A stretch of DNA of 64,000 nucleotides from JADLGL01 sp050184415 (GTDB taxonomy: Bacteria > Pseudomonadota > Alphaproteobacteria > Rhizobiales > Kaistiaceae), in NCBI GenBank assembly GCA_050184415.1, contig JBFXAJ010000016.1:1-64000 (forward strand), in the 5' to 3' direction. Numbering within the stretch: the stretch's first letter is position 1; each line of letters starts with the position of its first letter. This document shows positions 26,019 to 32,246 of the stretch, in pieces. A model generated the notes under the pieces. It ran no database searches and was not told the DNA's origin. It saw nothing but the letters and a program-made list of their open reading frames with translations. Position numbers and translations under genes: made by a program.

Positions 26019-26408
26019 CTAGCGCAGGAGCTGCATGAAGAACCGGCGCACGGGGCCGGTGCCACCGCCCCCGCCCCCGCCCCAGCCACTCCAGCTCGAA
26101 CTATTGGAGTTCGAGTTCGAGTTCGAATTGCTGTTGCTGTTCGAATTCGAGTTGGAGTTGGAGTTGGAATTCGAGTTGCTGTTCGAGTTGGAATTCGAAT
26201 TCGAATTCGAGTTGCTGTTGGAGTTGGAGTTGCTATTCGAGTTCGAATTGCTGTTCCCCTTCGACAGGGAGACAAACTCCTCCTTGGAGTCGGCGATCAG
26301 CGTCGCGGCCGCCGCAGGGGCGGGTTTCGCGGTTTCGGCGGCCCCAAGACTGGTCGTGGCGAGGAGGGCGGCGCCCGCCAACGCCGATATGGTGATGGTC
26401 TTTGCCAT
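26019..26408 (-). CDS. Secreted Asn-Ser dipeptide repeat protein
   Basis: About 129 residues from ATG 26408, with GGAAGGA upstream. Order: signal peptide (about 24 residues, cleavage near GAA-ET), an Ala/Pro linker, LIADSKEEFVSLSKG, about 26 uninterrupted Asn-Ser dipeptides, SSWSGW, a run of seven Gly and the basic C-terminus PVRRFFMQLLR. The dipeptides are spelled with mixed codons (AAC/AAT with AGC/TCC/TCG), so this is not a simple microsatellite; the repeat seems kept at protein level. I recognise no family. A GGAAT-N16-CGTA promoter lies upstream, shared with the sigma-factor cluster. Confidence 0.75.
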   Translation of the reverse strand: MAKTITISALAGAALLATTSLGAAETAKPAPAAAATLIADSKEEFVSLSKGNSNSNSNSNSNSNSNSNSNSNSNSNSNSNSNSNSNSNSNSNSNSNSNSNSNSSSWSGWGGGGGGGTGPVRRFFMQLLR

Positions 26409-26455
26409 TTGCGGAAATCCTTCCGTTGACGCGGCGATGATTGCCGCATTCGGCA

Positions 26456-26480
26456 TACGGACCGGACGGATCCCTATTCC
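26456..26480 (-). promoter_or_regulatory. ECF-type promoter of the Asn-Ser repeat gene
   Basis: On the minus strand GGAAT (26480-26476), 16 bases, then CGTA (26459-26456), about 48 bases before the start codon. It is one of five matching promoters in this cluster. Confidence 0.75.
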
Positions 26481-26511
26481 CGACCCGGAGAAACGTCCGG
26501 GTCCGGGAATA
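26475..26511. promoter_or_regulatory. Inverted repeat carrying two divergent -35 elements
   Basis: Arms TATTCCCG-ACCCGG and CCGGGTCCGGGAATA, nearly perfect apart from one bulged base, with a six-base centre (AGAAACGT region). The outer ends of both arms are the GGAAT -35 blocks of the two divergent promoters, so a bound regulator here would overlap both. Confidence 0.65.
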
Positions 26512-26530
26512 AGCGCCCGACCCAGGCGTT
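26506..26530 (+). promoter_or_regulatory. ECF-type promoter of the DUF6065-like gene
   Basis: GGAAT (26506-26510), 16 bases, CGTT (26527-26530), with a ribosome site and ATG at 26553. Confidence 0.75.
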
Positions 26531-26552
26531 CTCCGGAGAAAGGAGAACCGGC

Positions 26553-27263
26553 ATGTTTTCACGCACGACCACCGCCCCGACGATCAGCTTCACGTGCGCC
26601 CGCGAGGACAGCGGCGTGATCGCGCCGCCCGTGCTCGCCAAGAGCCACATCCCGGACTGGTTCAAGAAGCTGCCGGCCGTCGATCCCGAGAAATATGGCG
26701 TCGGCGACACCGGCCTCACGGTGAAGCGCTGCATGCCGTTCCTCGACGCGATGATGGCGGGCTTCATCCTGCCGCTGGCGGCGACGGTACGCCTCGAGAT
26801 CAAGGACGACGGGGCCACGGTGTCGGCAGGCTGGGACTTCGACAAGCCGCTGGTGAGCAATCACGGCGCGCATCAGGTCGCCGGACATCCTGCCACGCCC
26901 GCCCCGCCCTGCAAGTTCCACAATTACTGGACCATCCGGACGCCGCCGGGCTGGAGCTGCCTGTTCGTCCCGCCGCTCAACCGGGGCAACCCGGTGTTCG
27001 AACCGGTCGCGGGCATCGTCGACACAGACACCTATGTGGCGCCGGTCCACTTCCCGTTCTTCGCGCGCGCGCCGGATGGCATGTACGAACTCGAGAAAGG
27101 CACGCCGCTCGTCCAGGTGATCCCGTTCCGCCGCGATACCACGCAGCTCAGGTTCGAGGCTCGGGCCGAGGAGCCGGCGGAGACCGACGACCGGACGCGC
27201 GTCTTCCGGAACACCCTCGCCGCGCCCGGCTGGTACCGCCGTTTCGCCCGCGCCGACCGCTAG
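26553..27263 (+). CDS. Phage-like conserved hypothetical protein (possible DUF6065)
   Basis: 236 residues, ATG 26553 with AAGGAGAA upstream. No signal peptide or membrane segment. Conserved-looking stretches are LAKSHIPDWFKKLP, VKRCMPFLDAMMAGFILPL, YWTIRTPPGWSCLFVPPLNR, IVDTDTYVAPVHFPFF and GTPLVQVIPFRRD. This pattern resembles uncharacterised proteins of T4-like phages and some bacteria, and I believe DUF6065; that assignment is from memory. Here it sits in a chromosomal sigma-factor cluster with its own cluster-type promoter, which suggests recruitment for a bacterial function rather than a prophage relic. It ends five bases from the convergent protease gene. Confidence 0.75.
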   Translation: MFSRTTTAPTISFTCAREDSGVIAPPVLAKSHIPDWFKKLPAVDPEKYGVGDTGLTVKRCMPFLDAMMAGFILPLAATVRLEIKDDGATVSAGWDFDKPLVSNHGAHQVAGHPATPAPPCKFHNYWTIRTPPGWSCLFVPPLNRGNPVFEPVAGIVDTDTYVAPVHFPFFARAPDGMYELEKGTPLVQVIPFRRDTTQLRFEARAEEPAETDDRTRVFRNTLAAPGWYRRFARADR

Positions 27264-27268
27264 CGGCG

Positions 27269-28624
27269 TCAGGCTCCGGTGCCGCAGGGATCGGGAATCT
27301 GGATGAGGCCCCACCCGAACACCGGGTCATGCCCCGCCTCGCCGAGGTCGATTGCGCTGGCGGCGAGGGTTGCGAGAAGATCCTCTGCCACTCCAATCGT
27401 CTGAAGCGCGGCCACGGCCGTCGTGACGAACGGAACCGCAAAGGACGTCCCGGTCTGCGGACGCACGCCGCTGATCGAGGCGGCGGTGGCGACATTCACC
27501 CCCGGCGCGGAGAACTGGACGTGGGGCCCCTGGACCGCACGCCGGTAGACCGTGCCGTCGAGATCCACCGCTGTCACCGCGACCACGCCCGGATAGGCCG
27601 CCGGGTAGAGCGCCGGCGCCGCAGCTCCCGCATTGCCGACGGCGGCAACGACCGGTATCCCGGCCATCATCGCTTCTCCGACCACCGCCTCCAGAAGCGG
27701 ATTGTCGTCACCTGCAAGGCTCAGGCTGATCACGTCCACCGCCGCGACGCGAAGCCTGTCGATCGCTGCCAGGAGGGCGAAGAGATCGGCGCGCTCCTCG
27801 CCATCGTCCGTCCCGAACGCGTCCGCAACCAGGATCCTCGATGCCGGCGCAAGACCGGGGACGCGGCCGGCAGGATCGCCGACGAACATCGCCACGATCG
27901 CGGTGCCGTGCCGCATTTCGGAGGGCGCAGCGCCTGTCGTCCCGATGGTCTCCACCGTGACATCCGCGCTCCGGAGCATCTCGTGCTCGATATTCACGCC
28001 GGTATCGACGATGCCGATATGCGGAGCGAAGGTGCATGCCCCGACCGGGTTCGCCGGTGGCCAGCCCACCTCCGCCCAAGCGCGGCAGATCTCGGCCTCG
28101 CAGACCGAGGGGACGGCCTGGTGCCGGTAGTAGCTGTTCGGCGCCGCCTCCGCGAGCGGAACGACCGCCCGCGCCTCCGCGAGGGCGTCGTCCACGGAAC
28201 GGGCCGGCGGAATGCGAAGGAGGGCCCGCGGCAGCGGCGACGCCCCGCCGGCTAGGAGCTGGTAGCCGAGCGCTTCGAGGCGGCCGAGCGAGGCGGCGTC
28301 GAGCGCGGCGATCACGATCTCGTCCGGCGCCTGCCGCGGCGGCGGCGTCACCGGCGCCGGAGCGGGCGCGATCGCCCGGCGCGGCCGATCGTCGCCGTCA
28401 TCGTCATCCGGGCCCACAAACGGGCCGCTGTCGTCGCTGCCGCCGAACGGGCCGTCGTCCGAGGAGCTGTCGCTGCTGTCCGAGGAGCTGCCGGAGCTGC
28501 TGTCGGAGTCTGCTGCGGCGGAGATCGCCGCCGGAGCAAGGAGGCCGGCGGCCGGAAGCACCAGGAATCCGAAGGCCGCCGCGAGCAGGCCGCACCGCAC
28601 GCCGTGACAGAACCGCTCGATCAT
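27269..28624 (-). CDS. Secreted S8 (subtilisin-like) serine protease
   Basis: 451 residues, ATG 28624 with a perfect GGAGGT upstream. A hydrophobic signal (residues 1-38) is followed by an Asp/Ser-rich low-complexity stretch (about 39-80), a pro-region-like segment (100-165) and the catalytic domain. The triad is visible: Asp207 (GIVDTGV), His239 (MRHGTAIVAMF), oxyanion Asn331 (AVGNAG) and Ser394 (GTSFAVP, where GTSMAAP is common). Two Cys pairs may form disulfides. Many such proteases activate or degrade extracytoplasmic substrates. An ECF-type promoter precedes it, and the sigma and anti-sigma genes are 0.7 kb away. Confidence 0.88.
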   Translation of the reverse strand: MIERFCHGVRCGLLAAAFGFLVLPAAGLLAPAAISAAADSDSSSGSSSDSSDSSSDDGPFGGSDDSGPFVGPDDDDGDDRPRRAIAPAPAPVTPPPRQAPDEIVIAALDAASLGRLEALGYQLLAGGASPLPRALLRIPPARSVDDALAEARAVVPLAEAAPNSYYRHQAVPSVCEAEICRAWAEVGWPPANPVGACTFAPHIGIVDTGVNIEHEMLRSADVTVETIGTTGAAPSEMRHGTAIVAMFVGDPAGRVPGLAPASRILVADAFGTDDGEERADLFALLAAIDRLRVAAVDVISLSLAGDDNPLLEAVVGEAMMAGIPVVAAVGNAGAAAPALYPAAYPGVVAVTAVDLDGTVYRRAVQGPHVQFSAPGVNVATAASISGVRPQTGTSFAVPFVTTAVAALQTIGVAEDLLATLAASAIDLGEAGHDPVFGWGLIQIPDPCGTGA

Positions 28625-28657
28625 GGGACCTCCCTTTCCGGCACCCCGGCCGGAGAC

Positions 28658-28682
28658 GACGTGCGGCGACCTCGTTCATTCC
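28658..28682 (-). promoter_or_regulatory. ECF-type promoter of the S8 protease gene
   Basis: Minus strand GGAAT (28682-28678), 16 bases, CGTC (28661-28658), about 34 bases from the start codon with the ribosome site between. Confidence 0.75.
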
Positions 28683-28696
28683 GCGGCAGCGTGGCG

Positions 28697-29125
28697 CTAG
28701 CTGCTATCGCTGTCGCTGTCGCTTCCGGAATCATCGCTGTCGGATCCCGAGTCCGAGCCTCCTCGGCGCCGGCCATCATCCGAATCGTCGCGACCGGCGC
28801 GCGTGAACCAACGGCAATGGGCATCGTCATGACCGACGATGTACCCGTTGAAGGGATTGATGGTCGCGCCAAATCGACGGCCATCGTCGCCAACGAGGCA
28901 GCCGGCATAGGCGTTGCCGACAATGGTCACGCCGATCACCCGCACATTGATCGCTGCGAGGCGGACGGCGATGTCCGCGACCGGCAGCCAGGCGATGTTG
29001 CCTCGAGGCCCATTCACGGTCGGCGCGAACTGCCGGCGGTCATCGTCGTCATCGGCAACAGCCACTGTCGGGGCGATCGTGGCCGCCGCGGCCACGATCG
29101 CGGAGAAGAGCACATTCCTTCGCAT
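28697..29125 (-). CDS. Secreted protein with Asp/Ser-repeat tail
   Basis: 142 residues from ATG 29125 (GGAG seven bases upstream; ATGs at 29137 and 29152 are less likely). Signal peptide to about residue 25 (VAVA-DDDDD), a central part of about 80 residues (FAPTVNGPRGNIAWLPVADIAVRL... VTIVGNAYAGCLVGDDGRRFGATINPFNGYIVG) with two cysteines, then a C-terminal tail rich in Gly, Ser and Asp. The tail resembles the Asp/Ser stretch of the neighbouring protease. I recognise no family. Promoter of the cluster type lies upstream. Confidence 0.75.
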   Translation of the reverse strand: MRRNVLFSAIVAAAATIAPTVAVADDDDDRRQFAPTVNGPRGNIAWLPVADIAVRLAAINVRVIGVTIVGNAYAGCLVGDDGRRFGATINPFNGYIVGHDDAHCRWFTRAGRDDSDDGRRRGGSDSGSDSDDSGSDSDSDSS

Positions 29126-29185
29126 GATAGTCTCCATCGAAAACGACCGCATGACGTTGCGGCCGAATGCTTCCTGCGATGGGGA

Positions 29186-29210
29186 TACGGTCGGCGGCGC
29201 GGTTCATTCC
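29186..29210 (-). promoter_or_regulatory. ECF-type promoter of the Asp/Ser-tail gene
   Basis: Minus strand GGAAT (29210-29206), 16 bases, CGTA (29189-29186). The transcript leader would be about 50 bases. Confidence 0.75.
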
Positions 29211-29246
29211 CTTGGCCAGGCGAGGAAAAAATCCGGGCCACCGGGG

Positions 29247-29271
29247 GGAATAGAGCCGGTCAACGAACGTC
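29247..29271 (+). promoter_or_regulatory. ECF-type promoter of the sigma-factor gene (autoregulation)
   Basis: GGAAT (29247-29251), 16 bases, CGTC (29268-29271). The start codon is at 29285, so a start site 6-8 bases past the -10 block leaves almost no leader. Confidence 0.75.
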
Positions 29272-29284
29272 TCCATCCCTGACC

Positions 29285-29788
29285 ATGACTGCCATCGGAC
29301 AGAGCATCACCGACCTTCTCCCCCGGCTCCGCCGCTACGCGGTCGCGCTCTGCCGCGCCGGCGACGTCGCGGACGAGCTGGTCCAGACCGCGTGCGAGCG
29401 GGCGCTGGCGGGCGCGGCCGGGCTCCGCAAGGAGCTTCCCTTCGATGCCTGGATGTTCCGCATCGTCCGCAACCTCTGGTACGATCGCCTGCGGCGCCTG
29501 CGGACCCGCGGCGAAGAGATCGACGTCACCGCTCGGGAAGACCTCGTCGCCGTCGACGGCGAGCGCGATCCCGAGCGACGGCTCCTCCTCCGGCGCGTCC
29601 TCGAGGCGATCGACCGGCTGCCGGAGGAGCAGCGCGAGCTGATCCTCCTCGTCTGCGTGGAGGACGTCAGCTACCGCGACGCCTCGATCGCGCTCGACAT
29701 TCCGATCGGGACCGTGATGAGCCGCCTCGCACGGGCACGGAAGCGCATCGCCGACGAGCTCGGCATCGAAAGCGGCAAGCTGCTGTGA
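29285..29788 (+). CDS. RNA polymerase ECF sigma factor
   Basis: 167 residues from ATG 29285; the reading frame runs upstream but the promoter sits directly in front. Region 2 is at DVADELVQTACERALAG...FDAWMFRIVRNLWYDRLRR and region 4 at LPEEQRELILLVCVEDVSYRDASIALDIPIGTVMSRLARARKRI. The gap and length are normal for ECF sigmas. No Shine-Dalgarno is visible before the start. The anti-sigma gene follows after ten bases. Five GGAAT-N16-CGT(A/C/T) promoters, including its own, are the likely targets. Confidence 0.92.
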   Translation: MTAIGQSITDLLPRLRRYAVALCRAGDVADELVQTACERALAGAAGLRKELPFDAWMFRIVRNLWYDRLRRLRTRGEEIDVTAREDLVAVDGERDPERRLLLRRVLEAIDRLPEEQRELILLVCVEDVSYRDASIALDIPIGTVMSRLARARKRIADELGIESGKLL

Positions 29789-29798
29789 GACGTTCGCG

Positions 29799-30515
29799 AT
29801 GACTTTCGACGACGAAACCCTGATGGCCTTCGCCGACGGCGCACTGGACGAGCCGGCGTTCTCGGAGGTCGCGGCCGCGATCGAGACCAATCCCGGACTC
29901 GCGGCACGGCTCAACAACCTCGTCCTCGGCCGCGACGCCGCGAAGGCGGCCTATGCCCCGCTTCTCGAGCGCGGCGTTCCCGCGCCCCTCCGCCGCGCGG
30001 TGGACAGGGCCATCGCCGCGTCCGCGCCCGCAAAACCCCGGCGCGTGTTCGGCGGCTGGTCGATCGCCGCGGCGGCGGCCGTCGCGGTCATCGTCGCGGC
30101 TCCGCTGGGGTACCTCCTCCACCAGGGCGCGCCATCGCCCGCGGCGGAGGTGGGCGGGACGGCGAGCCCGGCTCTCGCCGCGCTGATCGAGAGCGTGCCC
30201 TCGGGGGGACGCGCGGCCCTGTCGGCCGACACCGATCTCGTTGCCGTCGCGACCTTCACCGATGGCGACGGCGCACTCTGCCGCGAAGTCGAGCTGCTCG
30301 GCCCCAAAGCCTCCGTGGTCGTCGCCTGCCGCGATGACGCGGGCTGGGCCGTCCGGATCGCGGTCGCGGTCCCGGCCGTCAGCGGCGACTACCTACCGGC
30401 GGAGGGCCTCGAGGCCGTGGAGGCCTATCTCGCGGTCATCGAGGCCGGCCCGCCGCTCAGCCTCGACGAGGAGCGCGCGGCGCTGCCGACGCTGGCGCCC
30501 GGTGACGGCCGATAG
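29799..30515 (+). CDS. Membrane-anchored anti-sigma factor
   Basis: 238 residues. The N-terminus (MTFDDETLMAFADGALDEPAFSEVAAAIETNPGLA) is the usual anti-sigma start, without the HxxxCxxC zinc motif, so it is not a ZAS type. One transmembrane helix lies near residues 87-108 (WSIAAAAAVAVIVAAPLGYLL), leaving about 130 residues in the periplasm. It should hold the upstream sigma factor at the membrane until a signal releases it; the S8 protease of the cluster is a candidate partner, but that is inference. Confidence 0.85.
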   Translation: MTFDDETLMAFADGALDEPAFSEVAAAIETNPGLAARLNNLVLGRDAAKAAYAPLLERGVPAPLRRAVDRAIAASAPAKPRRVFGGWSIAAAAAVAVIVAAPLGYLLHQGAPSPAAEVGGTASPALAALIESVPSGGRAALSADTDLVAVATFTDGDGALCREVELLGPKASVVVACRDDAGWAVRIAVAVPAVSGDYLPAEGLEAVEAYLAVIEAGPPLSLDEERAALPTLAPGDGR

Positions 30516-30554
30516 CCGAGCGCAGCCGGCTGGACCCAAGGACCGGAGTCGCCT

Positions 30555-30800
30555 GGGGCCGCCCCTCATCCAACCCTTCTCCCCTCAGGCGCGGGGAGAA
30601 GGAGCTGTGGGCGTTGTGCTCCATCTCGGCACCGAGCTTGCCGCGGATCACGGCGGTGGCCTGCTGCCGCCGACATTCCTCGGCGTTCCTCCCTCTACCC
30701 GCTTGCGGGGAGAGGGCTTCGTCCCTTGGCGAGCGGAGCGAGCTTAGGGACGGAGGGTGAGGGGCGAGCGGCCGTGCGCCTCGTAACGGCCTCGCGACGA
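30555..30800. repeat. Intergenic mosaic repeat block (family A), between anti-sigma gene and icd
   Basis: The 403 bases 30516-30918 have no convincing gene. They hold a copy of the 9675-9745 element (CCCCTCATCCAACCC...GGGGAGAAGGAGCT...GGCGTTGTGCTCC), a second hairpin CCCTCTACCCGC / GCGGGGAGAGGG (30691-30716), and a relative of the 9620-9665 segment near 30750. Confidence 0.7.
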
Positions 30801-30918
30801 CCCTGCCCGACCCGCATCAGGCCGGCCATCGCGTCGCCTTCCGCGGGGCGCGGCCGGGATGCTATGGGCTCTCCTCGGCTTCCCGCCGTTCGCCCGCCCG
30901 AAGGAGAGACCGCGCCGC

Positions 30919-32142
30919 ATGTCGAGAATCAAGGTTGCCCATCCCGTCGTCGAGCTCGATGGCGACGAGATGACCCGCATCATGTGGCGGATGATCAAGG
31001 AAAAGCTGATCCATCCCTATCTCGACCTCGAGCTGCTCTCCTTCGACCTCGGCATCGAAAACCGCGACGCTACCAACGACAGGGTGACGGTCGACGCCGC
31101 CAACGCCATCAAAGCGGTCGGCGTCGGCATCAAATGCGCCACCATCACGCCCGACGAAGCCCGGGTGCAGGAATTCAACCTCAAGAAGATGTGGGCGTCG
31201 CCGAACGGCACGATCCGCAACATCCTCGGCGGCGTCATCTTCCGCGAGCCGATCATCTGCCGGAACGTGCCGCGGCTCGTGCCGGGCTGGACGCAGCCGA
31301 TCGTGATCGGCCGCCACGCCTATGGCGACCAGTACAAGGCGACCGACTTCGTGGTCCCCGGCAAGGGTAAGCTGTCGATCAAGTTCGTCGGCGAGGACGG
31401 CGAGACGATCGAGCGCGAGGTGTTCGACTTCCCGGGCGGCGGCATCGCGCTGGCGATGTACAACCTCGATGATTCCATCCGCGACTTCGCGCGGGCGTCG
31501 TTCAACTACGGCCTGACCCGGCGCTATCCGGTCTATCTCTCGACCAAGAACACGATCCTGAAAGCCTATGACGGGCGCTTCAAGGACATCTTCGCCGCGA
31601 TCTATGCGGCCGAGTTCGAGGACCGGTTCGAGGAGGCCGGCCTCACCTACGAGCACCGGCTGATCGACGACATGGTCGCGGCCGCCCTGAAATGGTCGGG
31701 CGGCTTCGTGTGGGCGGCGAAGAACTACGATGGCGATGTCCAGTCCGACACGATCGCCCAAGGCTTCGGCTCGCTCGGCCTCATGACGTCGGTGCTGATG
31801 ACGCCGGATGGCAGCGTGGTCGAGGCCGAGGCGGCGCACGGCACCGTGACGCGCCATTTCCGCGAGCACGAGAAGGGCCGCGAAACCTCGACCAACTCGA
31901 TGGCGTCGATCTTCGCCTGGACCCGCGGCCTCGCACATCGCGCGAAGCTCGACGGCAACCACGAGCTCACCCGTTTCGCGCGGCTCCTCGAAGAAGTCTG
32001 CATCGGCACCGTCGAAGCCGGCTACATGACGAAGGACCTCGCCGTCCTCGTCGGGCCGGAACAGCGCTGGCTGACGACGGCGGGTTTCCTCGACAAGGTG
32101 TCGGAGCGCCTGACGCTGGCGATGGCAGCGAGCAAGGAATAG
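30919..32142 (+). CDS. icd: NADP-dependent isocitrate dehydrogenase
   Basis: 407 residues from ATG 30919, with GGAGAG upstream. It is the homodimeric, eukaryote-like type: MSRIKVAHPVVELDGDEMTRIMWRMIKEKL at the start, the substrate region WASPNGTIRNILGG, then LIDDMVAAALKWSGGFVWAAKNYDGDVQSD and the coenzyme region EAAHGTVTRHFREH. TCA-cycle enzyme converting isocitrate to 2-oxoglutarate and CO2. In this order it is typically near alaS and recA, as here. Confidence 0.96.
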   Translation: MSRIKVAHPVVELDGDEMTRIMWRMIKEKLIHPYLDLELLSFDLGIENRDATNDRVTVDAANAIKAVGVGIKCATITPDEARVQEFNLKKMWASPNGTIRNILGGVIFREPIICRNVPRLVPGWTQPIVIGRHAYGDQYKATDFVVPGKGKLSIKFVGEDGETIEREVFDFPGGGIALAMYNLDDSIRDFARASFNYGLTRRYPVYLSTKNTILKAYDGRFKDIFAAIYAAEFEDRFEEAGLTYEHRLIDDMVAAALKWSGGFVWAAKNYDGDVQSDTIAQGFGSLGLMTSVLMTPDGSVVEAEAAHGTVTRHFREHEKGRETSTNSMASIFAWTRGLAHRAKLDGNHELTRFARLLEEVCIGTVEAGYMTKDLAVLVGPEQRWLTTAGFLDKVSERLTLAMAASKE

Positions 32143-32208
32143 CGCCTTCCGGCCTGCTGCGGCGTACGGATTTCGTGGCGCGAACTGACTGATGAGGTTC
32201 GACTTCTC

Positions 32209-32229
32209 CCTCTCCCCGCCGGGGAGAGG
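32209..32229. repeat. Short palindromic intergenic repeat
   Basis: CCTCTCCCC, three bases, GGGGAGAGG. Same arms as at 23-43. It lies between convergent icd and the antiporter gene and could also act as a terminator hairpin. Confidence 0.7.
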
Positions 32230-32246
32230 TAAGGAAGAACGACCCC

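Noticed and set aside
26100..26256. Simple-sequence microsatellite
   Set aside because: The six-base units differ by synonymous changes, while the Asn-Ser pattern stays exact, so the signal is at protein level.
27264..27268. Terminator between the convergent DUF6065-like and protease genes
   Set aside because: Only five bases separate the two stop codons and no hairpin is visible there.
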